DNA of 64,000 bases from Cephalotus follicularis (taxonomy: Eukaryota; Streptophyta; Magnoliopsida; Oxalidales; Cephalotaceae). The stretch covers positions 390,444 to 454,443 of the forward strand of contig BDDD01000081.1 of assembly GCA_001972305.1 (NCBI GenBank), given 5' to 3'. The position numbers were made by a program, and so were the translations under genes. The notes under the pieces were generated by a model, which saw only the letters and a program-made list of their open reading frames with translations, was not told the origin of the DNA and made no database searches. Below, piece after piece: positions 35,022-46,907 of the stretch (position 1 is the first letter of the stretch; every line of letters begins with the position of its first letter).

Positions 35022-36127
35022 TGTAACGACCCGCATTAATTTTGGGTAAATTGATGTTTGGGCTTGGAGGAAATTTTTTTTCTTTTCTCCTTGGTTATGG
35101 TTGACTTGGGCTCTTTTCTTGGATAAGGTTACTTTGTCTTTGGGCTTGGTGGGGTCCCAAAGGTTTGTATGTGGTTAAGAGATAAGAGGTGTTTAGTTGG
35201 TGTTGGGATATGTGCAAAGCTTACTTAGGAAGCTTGACAGTTGACTTTTGGCAGATATCATATCCATCTTTTCACGTCTGAATAAGCATTTGGGAGATTG
35301 AGCTTTCATCTTTCATCTTTCTTCTTCATATTTCTTCTGAAGCTTTGAGCGCTGTTTGAGGTTGGAACTTTCTTTCACCCGTCTACACGTCTAGCAGGTG
35401 AGTGTTCTCCTCAGTACGTTTTGGTGCGTCGCATGGTTGGTACAGGCACGATCTTTGAGGTCGAGGAAGAGCTTCGCCTTGGTTTTCATTATTGTATGTG
35501 GTTCATACATAGCTTCAGAGATGTTGTTCATGGTAGCTAAGCATTGTTGTTTGTTGGTCTTGCAGAGGAAGATCTAGGCACGGAACCCGCACAACAAGGA
35601 AACTAGCTGAGAAAGCTGTTGATACTGGTGAGTGGGATGTTCTTCTTTCTATCAATTGATAACTGAGAGTTTATTGTTATTTGCCCTTCCATGATATTAT
35701 CTTTGACTAGGATTTCTTCTCCTGTCATCTTGTTGATATTGCATGTGAATACTGTTGTTTTCGAGCTGAAGGCTCAACGCCTGGGTTTAACTTGTTGTTT
35801 ACCCTTTCTGTTTAAGTATTCATGCTTTATTTGATATCATGTGTTGTTGTCCTCGGGTACTGGTTACTGGGTGCTGGTTACTTGGTTATGTATGAGATTG
35901 CCGGCACGAGATGGTCTAAGTGGTGATACACTTACCTCCGAGCCGAGGTTCTCCTATGTTATCTCGTCAAGGGTGGAGCTGAGCGATGATTCGCGGGCCC
36001 CTTAGACGATATTAACGCTATGTAATTGCCGACGAGGTAGCTTCTCGATCGAGGTTCACCTGGTGTAGTGCTGAGCTCGTGATTGCCGACGGGGGTGGGC
36101 TTGCGTAGCCCCTCGATCGAGGTATCA
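35022..36127 (+). mobile_element. Truncated gypsy-type LTR inside C2
   Basis: Starts TGTAACGACCCGCATTAA, the usual TGTAACG opening of gypsy LTRs in this window, and lacks coding sequence. A phrase ATTGCCGACG(A/G)GG...CTCGATCGAGGT is repeated at about 36025 and 36082. No matching end or target duplication is seen; the right edge is set where the copia RT frame (FLVMYIDN) resumes. About 0.6-1.1 kb of C2 gag-pol expected here is missing. Confidence 0.5.
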
Positions 36128-37090
36128 CTTTCTTGGTAATGTACATAGATAACATTCTACACATTGGTAATGCTGTAGGCATGTTATAGTACAATTAATC
36201 AAGAACTTCTCCAAAAGGATTTGGGAGAGACTTCCTATGTTTTGGGAATGAACATCTAAAGAGATAGATCAAGTAGGTTGTTCGAACTTTTCCAAAGTTA
36301 GTACATCAGCAGAGTGCTGATATAGTATAGATTTTTGAATTCCATGTTTGTCTTACTACCAATTAGCCAAGGAATTCATCTTTCCAAGAGGAAGTTGAAA
36401 GAGACATCTGAGGAAAGTGTTGTATGAGTCAGTTACCTTAAGCTTTGGCTATAGGTTGCATCATGCAATATCATACTTTGTACTAGGCCTGACGTCATAA
36501 AAGCCTAAGGGTCGGGCTAGTCGATCATCGATCCAATCCCTGTGAGAGGCACTGTGAATTGTCAAAGAGATCTGAGAGTGACTCAGGATTTCTTCTTGAC
36601 ACCTGGAGAAGATAGTGAATTGAATAAGAGTTTTATTGACTCTGATTTCATCTATGATCTAAATGATCATGACAAAGTATTAGGATATGTGATTGTCCTG
36701 AACGAAGGTGCTGTGTGAGTTGGAGGAGTCTACAAAAGTGGGATACTGTTGACTCAACCATGAATAAGAGTATGTTATAACCTATGATACCGAAAAGTTG
36801 ATGTTCGGTAGCGGAAGTTCATTGTGGAACTTCATGTAGTTCCATCTATCGTTCGCCCAGTTGTGTAGAGCAACGACGATAGGGGGCCTTTGGACAGGCT
36901 ATGGAACCCAAGTCGCATTACCGCTCTAAACATAAAGCAATGGTATCATTATTTTATATGATTTATGAGATCATTTATAGAGGAAACATTATCCTAGAGA
37001 GATTTGCAATGATAGAAAAATTTTGGCAGACCCACTGACCAATGCCATGAGAATTAGTAGTACTTAAGCGACAACGGAAGTGTGATTGGC
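36128..37090 (+). pseudogene. C2 copia RT end and RNase H remnant
   Basis: Ty1/copia pol in several frames. The RT box reads YIDN (36142-36153) where copia has YVDD, then ILHIGNAVG, KDLGETSYVLGMNI.RDRSSRLF and LCTRPDV near 36480. RNase H follows with FIDSDFIYDLNDHDKVLGYVIVLNEGAV (in pieces near 36630-36715), WRSLQKWDTVDST, SKHKAMVSLFYMIYEII and ADPLTNAM at about 37025. Numerous stops and at least three frameshifts. These motifs and their order separate C2 from all gypsy elements here. Confidence 0.78.
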
Positions 37091-37132
37091 TTAGACTAAA
37101 GATCTTCGTGGCTTGAGGGCCAAGTGGGAGAT

Positions 37133-37234
37133 TGTTGGAGTAGGGGTGTCCCTACATGCCACAAGATGGCTCTGCATAAATATATATGTATGTATGAGAT
37201 GCACTCCTTAACTGGACATATCTCTTTAAGCCAC
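37133..37234 (+). mobile_element. C2 3' LTR, first 100 bp only
   Basis: TGTTGGAGTAGGGGTGTCCC follows CAAGTGGGAGAT, the usual copia purine tract. It matches the first 100 bases of the 5' LTR, then ends at AAGCCAC and joins T4 gag. The rest of the LTR and an estimated 35-40 codons of T4 gag were deleted together. Confidence 0.85.
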
Positions 37235-38095
37235 AGGAGAACTTGATGCTACTGTTGCCGAGAGGTGGCTACAAGACCTAGAGAAAATCTTTGAAGTAAT
37301 GACTACATGGACGACCAAAAGTTGAAGTTTGTTGTATATCGACTGTGGCGAGAGGCCACTCACTGGTGGGAGATGGTCAAGGCGAAGTGGGAGTCAACTG
37401 GACTCGATAGTACATGGGAGAGGTTCCCGAGAGAGTTCCTTGATTCTTATGTACCCCGGATTGAGCAAGAATGGAGAGAGATGAAGCTCCTGGAATTGAG
37501 TTTTGGGGAGATGACTGTGGCCGAGTATCAGGCTAGATTTATGGCGCTAGCCAAGCACTCGTCCTATCTGGTAGCCGACGAAGAGAAGAAGATTCGGAGG
37601 TTCTTAAGAGGTCAACGACCGGATCTTCGTTCAAGGATTAGAGCTATGGAGTTGGGCAGTTTTGTACAGGTCGCTCAGAAAGCGAGTCTGTTAGAGAGCA
37701 TATCGAGCGAAGACCGTGCTGAGAGGGCTCGTATGCAGTAGAGCAAGCAAAGCCCTACCCAGTCTAGGACAGCTTCATCAAAGTGGCAAGGAAATGGTTC
37801 CCCAACAAAATCATCATGGAACAAATCTCAGCAGACAACTTCACAGGGTTCTCCCAGCCAGGGAAGCAAAGCGAAATCCAGAGTCTATTTCCATTATGGT
37901 CATGCGGGCCACCAGCAGAAGGAGTGTTGGAGGATGAACGGATTGTGTTTGAGGTATGGGGCATCTTGTCATTCCGTGAAAGATTGCCCGAAGAGTGAGA
38001 CGACAGTGCCTACGGGGCTGGCGAGTGGTAGTGGTGCTGCAGCGGGACCTTCACAGATGAGGGATACTAGCAAGGGTATCATGAAAGGTAAAGTT
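37235..38095 (+). pseudogene. gag: T4 gag, C-terminal part
   Basis: Continues T4 gag with ELDATVAERWLQDLEKIFEV, a frameshift near 37300, then the capsid region from 37307: LKFVVYRLWREATHWWEMVKAKWE, YVPRIEQEWREMKLLEL, RFLRGQRPDLRSRI. TAG at 37739 (Gln in relatives). The zinc knuckles near 37890-37990 have Cys changed to Tyr at three places (YFHYGHAGH, LCLRYGASCH), while CPKSE is kept. Confidence 0.85.
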
Positions 38096-39331
38096 TTCAC
38101 CCTTACATAGACAAAGGTTTCGGAGTCTACTTTTGTTGTTGGAGGTGCACTGTATGTATATGGTTTTTCCGCTAGAGTATTGATGGATCCTGGGGCATCG
38201 CATTCATTTATTGCCTCATGTTTTGCATCATGCTTAGATGTAACACCTGAGTGTATGCCATATATCTTGGATGTGAGTAAACCTGTTAGAGATTCCATGT
38301 GTACAGATTCTGTATATAGAGGTTGCGAGATGTCTATGGCGGGCATTTCATTGTATGCGGACTTGATTGTATTACCCATTCGTGACTTTGACGTCATTCT
38401 GGGAATGGATTGGTTGGTGACCCATAGTGCTCACATGGACTGCAACAACAAGACATTGGATTTCAGTGTACCCGATGGTACTACCTTCCAATTTACGGGA
38501 GACAATCCGTGCATCAAAGTATCTTGAGAAAGGGTGCGAAGAGTATCTAGCTTACGTGATTGACAGCGGGAAAGGGGAAAGGTATGAGCCTTGAGGGAAT
38601 TCCCATTGTAAATGAATTTTCTTATGTATTTCCTGCAGATTTGGTGTCTTTACTGTCGAAGAGGAGTATGGAGTTTGTCATCGACCTTGTGCCTGGAACA
38701 ACGCCTATTTCTAAGGCACCGTATAGGATGGTTCCTACAGAACTGAGAGAGTTGAAACTACAGTTGCAAGATCTTATCGACAAGGGCTTTGTTCGACCTA
38801 GTGTTTCCCCGTGGGGTGCGCCGATTTTGTTTGTGAAGAAGAAGGATGGGTCGATACGACTCTGCTTTGACTACTGAATGTTGAATAAGGCGACGGTCAA
38901 GAACAAGTATCGTCTTCCACGCATTGAGGAGTTGTTCGATCGATTGCAAGGGTCGAGAGTATTTTCTAAACTTGTGTGAGGTCGGGTTATCATCAGTTGG
39001 GGGTAAGGGAAGAAGACATTGAGAAGACTACCTTTCGAACACGGTGTGGTCATTATGAGTTTATGGTAATGTCGTTTGGTGTCACAAATGCACCGACAGC
39101 ATTTATGTCATTGATGAATGACGTATTCCGACCATACCTGGACTAGTTTGTGGTAGTGTTCATCAATGATATATTGGTATGTTCGAGGAATGACGAGGAA
39201 GATGCCTGCCACCTGAGAATAGTTTTACAGATACTCAGAGAACATCAACTGTATGCCAAATTCGGTAAGTGTGAGTTTTGGCTTGACCATGTGATCTTTC
39301 TTGGCCACATAGTACCCCGAGAAGGCTTGGC
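38096..39331 (+). pseudogene. pol: T4 protease and RT, cut by T5
   Basis: Protease from about 38110 with MDPGASHSFIAS (38183-38218) and ILGMDWLVTHSAH. A frameshift lies at 38520. RT motifs: [43 protein letters not shown] followed by TGA at 38876, then several frame changes. The catalytic box is FINDILVC (Asn codon 39165-39167) in place of Asp-Asp, and a TAG replaces Gln just before (39143-39145). Interrupted at 39331, after [10 protein letters not shown], by the 5' LTR of T5; the rest of T4 is beyond the window. Confidence 0.87.
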
Positions 39332-39499
39332 TGTAGTGACTGCAATTTCATTTCGATGTATGTTGTATAATTCATGAGTAAAATTATACATTGATATGAG
39401 ATTAATTGCTAATTGTCCTTTTAATTAGCTTATTGTTATGGGTGTTGAAGGAAGATAAGCCTAAGTGTTGAATGTAAAGGAATCAGGGCACTTGAGCAT

Positions 39500-39695
39500 C
39501 AACGCCATGCATTGACGTCGACGCCAAGTAACACTGGAACGCGCTTAAGGCTTCTTGCCTTAAGGCGTTGATGCCATGCGAGGACGTTAACGTCCATTGC
39601 TGGTGAACTGAAGGGGATAGGCGTTAACGCGACTAAGGGGAGCTTGTTAACGCCAAGGCAATGAGTCAACGCATCGACGCCCTGCGTTGAAGTTG
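39500..39695 (+). repeat. GTCGAC-core repeat cluster 1 in T5 5' LTR
   Basis: Motifs of the form CATTGACGTCGACGCC, GGCGTTGATGCC, CGTTAACGTCC and CATCGACGCCC; the 3' LTR copy is at 62033-62240. Confidence 0.75.
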
Positions 39696-40247
39696 ATGCC
39701 TAAACTGTCGGCAGAGTAAGTTAAACAAGGACATAAGATGCGTGGGAGACAAAAGTATGACAGTTTTGACTTCCCCATGCTCTACATTGACGGAAAGAGA
39801 TGGAGAGGTGATTGATGGAGGTCACATCTACCTGACATCCCTGCCATGCCGTGAGGAAGGAGAGAGAGTGGTGAAGACTCCATTAAAGCTCCTCTCCTTT
39901 TCTTCGAACCTCATACCAGTGAAAGAAAGAGAGAGTGAGGGAGATGTTGTTCTACCATTTTTGAGCCATGCGAAGAAGCTTGGGGACCAGGGATTTGAAC
40001 CGGGGCTTGGAGTGATCGAACTGGATCTTGAAGCTTGGAGATACTGAGGATCGAATTAAAGCTTAAAGAAGTGGACTTTTGATTCCTAACCTGGAATCGG
40101 AGGTAGGGTTACGTCATGTTTATAAAAATATGACATGTATATTGTGTTATGGTGATATGGTATGCTTGCATGTTGATCCTAAGTGTTGAATCCATGCTTG
40201 TTTGAAGTGATTGTTGACTGAATGTCTTACTGCGTTTGATTTTTGTC

Positions 40248-40632
40248 GATGCCTAAGTGAATGACGTTAACGCCTTAACTGGAATAGGCGATATTTTGTA
40301 CAGCTAGGATGGTTTTCTTCAACGCCTAAGCGATTGACCTTAACGCCATAACTAGAGTTAGTTGATGTTTCGTATTGTTAGGATGATTTACGTCAACGCC
40401 TAAGTACACGTTGACGCGTAAACCTACTGGTTTCCAGGACATCAACACCTAAAAGGACGACGTTGATGCCTAAGGTTCCTACCTAACACATCGACGCCAA
40501 TATCAAACGTTGATGCCTAAGGTCCTTCCTTAACGCGTTAACGCCCATTTTGAATATTGACGCTTGAATGATGTTAATGCCTAAGAACACGTTGACGCAT
40601 AAGTGCTCGTTGACGCCTAAGATACACGTCGA
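40248..40632 (+). repeat. GTTGACGCCTAAG repeat cluster 2 in T5 5' LTR
   Basis: More than twelve copies of (A)CGTTGACGCCTAAG and variants such as CGTTAACGCCTTAA and CGTCGACGCCAAT over 385 bp; the 3' LTR copy is at 62788-63180. Confidence 0.85.
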
Positions 40633-41774
40633 CGCCAATAGTGACTGTTTTACATTCTGATCATATGTTTGCCTGCATTTTTGCTGGTTTGATTCATAGA
40701 ATCATTCAATGATTGTAATGATTGAGGGATTGCACATTATTGAAAGTGATATATTGTTATAGATATTATATATCTATCAAGTGATTTCAAGTGATTTATT
40801 TATCGATGGTATATGCATAAGCAAAGGTTTATAGTTAGTGAAGTGATTTCAAAAAGGGAAACGTAGTGAAGTGTTTACTGTTCTGTCAAATTGAGGCACA
40901 GTTAGTGAAGTGTTTTATAGTTTTCTCAAAAGAGATTTTAGTGAAAGTGTTACCGTTTTCTCCAGAAAACTAGTGTTATTTTACATATTATATATATGTA
41001 ATTTCAGTGATTGATTGTGATTAAAGTGTTTCCGATGGTCTAGTGGTTGGAGTATACCGCTGACTATGGAGGTGAGCGCATGTGCCAGGATTTGGCTCTA
41101 GCTATTCACCAAATTTTATCTACCTTGCAGACAGTGAGTGTTATATTGGTCGCCAAGTGCCGGTAATAAGTGTTTACCTAGTCTATCACATCGGAGTGCC
41201 TGGTGATAGTCAGGTGGTGTATCGGTTGAGCTAGGCGGTAGCACTATATGACACGCACCCAGTGTAGTGATTGATTGTACCCTTGCGCTGTATTCTTGAA
41301 AGTGATTTATTGTAGCCATTTGGCATAATTGCTTATATATAATCATTATATATATATACCTAGTGTTTAATGATACAATTGTCATGCATGATTACTTTCA
41401 TATATTCATCCTCATGCATATTCTTTCCTTCTTAGCCAAGTGAGGACAACGGCTAATACGTACCATTACATATTGAAGTGAAGAGTTGCTCGTGCTGCTG
41501 AAGCTACACTTGGAGACTTCTTATTTTAAGGTTGCTAAGCGAATAAATCGTAATAAGTAATACTCTGTTATGTTATAGTTACATTTTCAATATGTAATGT
41601 ATAACCTATTTTGTGGTTGGGAGCATGTAGTATGGGCTGCATGCAGATATTATATATAATCCAGTATTATTGAATGCTTCTGAAAAGTTTTTAAGTTATT
41701 GGATTTTAATGAATGCTGGATTAAATGATAGCCATGTGTAATAAATGGTAATTGAGAACAGGGTGTGACAGACA

Positions 41775-41786
41775 TGGTATCAGAGC
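41775..41786 (+). other. T5 primer-binding site
   Basis: TGGTATCAGAGC four bases after the LTR end. Confidence 0.92.
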
Positions 41787-41881
41787 TTATATTAAATTAT
41801 AAGCTATCTCTAGGATACTATCCTCGGTGATTGATGAATTGTTCCTGATGATTTAACTCATTCTTATTTCAAGGGACAAAA

Positions 41882-41948
41882 ATGGATCGTCGAAGGGGTG
41901 GGCGGGGAAGGCAATGAGTTGAAGAAGAAGTTAATGCCCCGCCAGTGT
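41882..41948 (+). pseudogene. gag: T5 gag start, interrupted by T6
   Basis: ATG at 41882 in ACAAAAATGGATCG gives MDRRRGGRGRQ and then TGA at 41915, where a CGA Arg codon is expected. The frame goes on VEEEVNAPP until the AGTGT target site (41944-41948) of T6; it resumes at 57324. Confidence 0.82.
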
Positions 41949-43074
41949 TGTCACATCCCGTTTTTCAATTCCATTAGAGACAACATATGTGGTGATATCA
42001 GAAATAAGTAATAATCCAGCATTCAATATTAATGTGAACTCATTAACAAATAGCGGAAGCATTTAAAGCTGGATTATAAAAATCATCCGCATGCAGCCCA
42101 TACTACGTGCTTATACAATCCAACAATTAACCTTTTACCAAAGGAAAGTAAGACAACAACGGAGTGCGAACCGTTCAATACAAATATGATACATGTAGAA
42201 TAACAACCTTTACAAAATATAGCAACTCTCCAAAAGCTTCAACAACACTTCCCGAACGTCTTAGCTTAATCTGAAATTGTAGGGGGTTAGCCGTTGTCCT
42301 CACTTGGTTAAGTAGGAGAATAATGCATGATAATTGAATATATAATTGTAAACATGCGTGAAAATTATTTAAAATAACATATATATAAGTATTTCAATAT
42401 ATAAGCAATAATGTCAAGTCGCCATAGACAATACAATTTAGGAATACCGCACAAGGGTACAATCAATCAGTACAGTGGTTTGGGTGTCACATGTCGCTAA
42501 TCCTAGCACCAACTGTGCACCACCTATCTATCACCCTTCACTCCAAAGATGATAGATCAGGTCAGTTACTACCGGCATTAGCGGGCAGTTTAACAATCAA
42601 CATCTACATTGCAGACAGTTTGGGTGGATACTCTAGCCAACTCCTGGCACATACGACCACCTCCATAGCCAGTGTCATATGCCATCACTCGACTAACGGC
42701 AATAGCATAGACAATCAATTCAATCAATTTAGTGATAATATTACATATATCTATAATATGCAATATAACAGTAGTTTTCATTTTTAGAAAACATAACAGT
42801 TCAGTCAGTGGTTCTCTTGGAGAACTAAACGGTACAGTACCTCTTGTAGAGGAAAAATAGCAATTTGTATACAATAAGATTTTTTGTCCGAAATTCGTTG
42901 TTTAAAATCATTATTTATGCTTAAAGCATTAAGTTGGTATAATCCTTGAAATTTATGTGTAACAGTAGTAATTACTTTTATAACCGCAATGACATCAATA
43001 CAATATAGCAATTCAAGGATATTCTAAACCACAACCAATTCAATCAATCAATCAAGCATTTCCACAGTTACTGT

Positions 43075-43240
43075 TCTAAAGCGCCGACAGTTTCTGTTTA
43101 AGCGTCGACGGTTGTGGACTAAGCGTTGACACTGGACGCACGATCAAGGCGTAAAGCGTCGACATTCTAAGTCTTAATATGCCATTTTACACACCAAAGC
43201 GTCGATGGTCTAACCTAAGCATCGACGCTTCTGGCGTTCT
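43075..43240 (-). repeat. GCGTCGAC cluster 2 in T6 3' LTR
   Basis: AAGCGYCGACAGTTTC, AAGCGTCGACGGTTG, AAGCGTTGACACTGG, AAGCGTCGACATTC, AAGCGTCGATGGTC and AAGCATCGACGCTTC; the paired cluster in the 5' LTR is at 53770-53935. Confidence 0.82.
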
Positions 43241-44179
43241 TACAAATTTCCAGGAGCAATAACAAAACAGGGCATGCACAAAATCAATTCAATCTCAGTC
43301 CAATTCCACATGAAATCAAATCTTAACCATCACTACACATTATACATATTATATGTTCAAAAACATGTCAAAACCCCTACCTTAAAAGCAATCCCGAAAT
43401 CAAATCGAATTGATTTCTCTCTCTATGTCCAAATGTTCTTCACTCTCTTTCAATCTTCCAATCCCAGCAATTTTCAGTCTATAATTGCATTTTAACAGGG
43501 GATATATACATAAAATCAGTATGTATATACAAATTAGTTACTATAATAATTATCTGGTTTGAATCAAAAGGATTACTAGAACTTATAAGCCTCTAATCCC
43601 ATCTAAATCAATTCTCCATTTTTCAATTAACTTCCACAATCCATTTACAGATTTGCATGTTCAATCAGTAGTGTATCATTGATATCAACATGTTACATAA
43701 TCATCAACTTAACCACAATAAGTGAACTTCGCACTAATGACTTACCAATTCCCAGGTGATGCTCCAAGTTCCACTTTGAACTTCAAGTTCCTTGTATATG
43801 CAACCTCTAGCCATTCGTTTAGCAACTGCCCAGATTGTCTCTCTATTTCTCAGTGTTTTCTAACACTCAATCAGCTCATGTATCAGCTGATATAAAGTCT
43901 CAATTTGTGTCTTTAATTTCATCATATTCCCTTAACTAACAATACAGCACTCATCCCTCTCTCTCTCTCCCATGCCTTATTCCATTCACTTTCTCTCCTT
44001 GCAATCTCTGTTTGCAGGTTGCAGGAGGGATAGAGCACATGCAAGGCTCCTCAGTCTGGCATTGTCAATAGTTGGTAATGTCTCCTTGCATGGTTGACAC
44101 GTCGCAGGACAATTAGCTCGCATGGAAACCATTTGGCGCCACTGCTCTGTTCTAACAGGCGTGTATCACAGACCTGACA

Positions 44180-44310
44180 CCGCGCAAAGCATCGACATTT
44201 TTCTCTCTGGCGTCGACGGTTTGTGATCATAACTCAGCCTTCAACTGCGCGTTTTGTACACGTGTCTGGGCTCAAAGCATCGACAGTATGGCGTTAGGCA
44301 TCGGCGGTTT
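44180..44310 (-). repeat. GCGTCGAC cluster 1 in T6 3' LTR
   Basis: AAAGCATCGACATTT, GGCGTCGACGGTTTG, AAAGCATCGACAGT and GGCATCGGCGGTTTA; the paired cluster in the 5' LTR is at 57040-57170. Confidence 0.8.
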
Positions 44311-44499
44311 AGCACCAGAATTTACTTGTTTAATTTTCTTCTGAGAATTTATTCCAAATTTCATTCTACTCAAGCAAACTCAACATATGATCTCAATAAA
44401 ATGCATATTTATTCATCATAGGTTACAATATACATTAATTGAAATCGCGGTTATTACATTCCCCCCTCCTTAAAGAAAATTCGTCCCCGAATTTAGCCC

Positions 44500-45963
44500 T
44501 TACATTTCGAACAAGTGGGGAAATGTCTCCATCATTTCGTCTTCACGCTCCCACGTAGCTTCCTCTGCTCCGTTAAAACGCCACAGTACTTTTACCATAG
44601 CAATAGTCTAATTCCTTAGCACCTTCTCCATTCGATCCACTATCCTCGTCGACCTTTCTTCATACGACAATCTAGGACTGACGAATCCAGGGTCGTAGCT
44701 CAATATGTGAGATGGGTCTGGTACGTATTTCTGTAACATGGAAACATGAAATACGTTATGCACACCTGACAAACTGGGCGGTAGTGCAATCTGATATGCC
44801 ACGTCCCCCACTCTTTCCAGTATCTCATAAGGTCCAATATACCTTCGAGTCAACTTCCCCTTGAGGCCAAAATGGTGTATCCCTTTCGAAGGCGAGATCT
44901 TAAGGAAAACATGATCCCCCTTCTCAAATTCGAGCTTTCTCCTCTTGCTATCGGCGTAACTCTTCTGCCGACTTTGTGCAACTAGCAGTCTCTTCTTGAT
45001 TATTTCCACTTTATCGGTAGTCTCTTCTACCAAGTCTGGTCCCAACACTTGTCTCTCACCCACTTCGTCCCAACAAATAGGCGATCTGCACTTTCTCCCA
45101 CACAAGGCTTCATAGGGATCCATTCCAATGCTGGTGTGAAAGCTGTTGTTGTAAGAGAACTCAATCAGTGCGAGATGATCCTCCCAACTCCCAGTAAAAT
45201 CAATCATGCAAGCCCATAGCATATCCTCTAGAGTCTGAATGGTACGCTCGGACTGTCCGTCGGTCTATGGGTGGAACGCAGTACTAAAGTTCAATGCCGT
45301 CCCCATTGCTGCTTGGAACTTCTTCCATAATCTTGAAGCAAATCTAGCATCTCAGTCACAAACAATACTGACCGGCACTCCATGAAATCTCACTATCTCC
45401 CGGATATACAATCGAGCAAGCTTCTCGATAGAATACGTCATGTTCATTGGAAGAAAGTGAGCAGACTTAGTGAGTCTGTCCACTACAATCCACATTGCTT
45501 CATGCTGATTCCGTGACCTCGGTAATCCCGATACGAAGTCCATGGTCACATGCTCACATTTCCACTCAACCACTGGTAACGATTGTAGCAGTCCCGCAGG
45601 TTTCTAATGTTCAGCCTTCACTCTCTGACAGGTTAGACATCTTGCTACGTATTCGGCAATCTCTCTTTTCATACCACTCCACCAGTAATTCTTTTTCATG
45701 TCATGCGACATCTTGGAACTTCCAGGGTGAACACTGTATTTTGACTTATGGGCTTGTTGCAGTAGTTCATTCCCTATGCTCTCGTCATCCGGAACACATA
45801 TCCTTCCTCGGAACCTCAATATGCCATCAGTATGGATGGAAAATTCAGAATCAGTGTCTAGGTTCTCACGAATACTCCATAACTCAGTGTCACCATATTG
45901 AGCAGTCAGAATATGCTCCAGAAGTTCCGGTTGTGCTCTCTGATTTTCCACAATAACCCCTCG
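44500..45963 (-). pseudogene. pol: T6 integrase and chromodomain
   Basis: Minus strand, 45963 to about 44500. The spacer and zinc region VHPGSSKMSHDMKKNYWWSG, CLTCQRVKAEH is followed by a stop (Gln expected) near 45604. The core has TMDFVSGLP, VCD and then TGA at 45350 where Arg is expected (DRDARF in relatives), and DGQSERTIQ after another CAG-to-TAG change. It continues through YNNSFHTSIGMDPYEAL, KGDHVFLKISPSKG, GKLTRRYIGPYE and HNVFHVSMLQKYVPDPSH. The chromodomain tail carries RIVDRMEKVLRN, VKVLWRFNGAEEATWE and FPHLFEM. Confidence 0.9.
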
Positions 45964-46450
45964 GGAAACCATGAACGGATTCCATCTCTGAAATTCCTCC
46001 AATAGCTTCCACTGTGAAACCATTATGCCAGCAATCATTGCTTTGCGACTCAGCGCATCTTCCACTACATTTGCCTTTCTTGGGTGGTATTGGATGTTAC
46101 AGTTATAATCGTTAAAGAATTCCACCCATCACCTCTGTCTCATGTTGAGTTCCTTCTGGGAAAATAAATACTTTAAACTTTTATGGTCAGTGAAGATCTC
46201 AAATTGAGCACCATAGAGGTAGTGCCTCCATTTCTGCAAAGCAAACACTATGGCTGCCAACTCAAGATTGTGCATGGGATAGTTTTCTTTGTACGGCTTT
46301 AATTTCCTTGATGCGTATGCAATCACCCTACCATGTTGCATAAGAACGCATCCCAATCCTTTCCTAGAAGCATTAGTATAGACAGTGAAACCCTCATTAC
46401 CCTCCGGTAATGCCAACACTGGAGCCAAAATCAACCGACTCTTCAACTCT
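45964..46450 (-). pseudogene. pol: T6 RNase H
   Basis: [22 protein letters not shown] shows Asn in place of the first catalytic Asp (YTDAS in T3). [20 protein letters not shown] also has Asn for Asp. [15 protein letters not shown] and HPRKANVVEDALSRK follow. A TGA at 46126 replaces Arg in NMRQRRW. With the first Asp changed, catalysis would be lost. Confidence 0.85.
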
Positions 46451-46907
46451 TTTAAACTTGCCTCACAAGAATCATCCCACACAAAACTTGACTTCTTCTG
46501 AGTCAACTGTGTCAATGGTGTAGCAAGGTTCAATAACCCTTTGATGAACCTTCGGTAGTAGCCAGCCAATCCCAAGAAGCTACGAACCTCAGTAACGCTC
46601 CTCGGTTGGGGCCAATCAACAATACTCTCTATCTTCGAAGGATCCACCGACAATCCCACTCTCGGCACAATGTGACCTAGGAAAGTCACATGATCCAGCC
46701 AAAATTCGCACTTGCTGAATTTGGCGAATAACTATTCCTTCCGCAATGCCTGCAGTACAATTCTCAAGTGCTGCATGTGTTCCTCAATGCTCTTTGAATA
46801 AATCAGGATGTAGTCTAGGAATATAACGACAAACTGGTCAAGATAGGGCTGGAACACTCTGTTCATCAAACACATAAAGGCTGTAGGAGCATTCGTCAAA
46901 CCAAACG
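46451..46907 (-). pseudogene. pol: T6 RT, C-terminal part
   Basis: Runs from the S3 junction leftward: FGLTNAP, then a catalytic box reading [10 protein letters not shown] (Tyr codon 46810-46812 on the plus strand) in place of Asp-Asp, [39 protein letters not shown]. The N-terminal part is at 49834-50160. Confidence 0.87.

Larger units (their letters stand above)
39332..41770 (+). mobile_element. T5 5' LTR
   Basis: 2,439 bp from TGTAGTGACTGCAATTT to GGGTGTGACA. Its partner begins at 61866. Contains GTTGACGCCTAAG-type clusters (39500-39695 and 40248-40632), the inverted repeat GATTCC...GGAATC at 40081-40098 followed by GGAGGTAGGG, and the TTAGCC/GGCTAA hairpin at 41432-41456. Confidence 0.92.
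41949..44458 (-). mobile_element. T6 3' LTR
   Basis: 2,510 bp; plus-strand edges TGTCACATCCCG and GGTTATTACA. It equals the 5' LTR (52649-57318) once the S4 insert is subtracted. A purine tract on the minus strand (44459-44474) adjoins it. Clusters with GCGTCGACGG motifs at 43075-43240 and 44180-44310; hairpin at 42287-42310. Confidence 0.92.

Noticed and set aside
35022-36127. Complete LTR with target duplication
   Set aside because: The start fits a gypsy LTR, but no CA end or matching flank (AGTTC) was found before copia pol resumes.
39742-40047. 101-codon open frame in the T5 5' LTR
   Set aside because: The copy in the 3' LTR (from about 62276) does not keep the same frame, and it has no domain.
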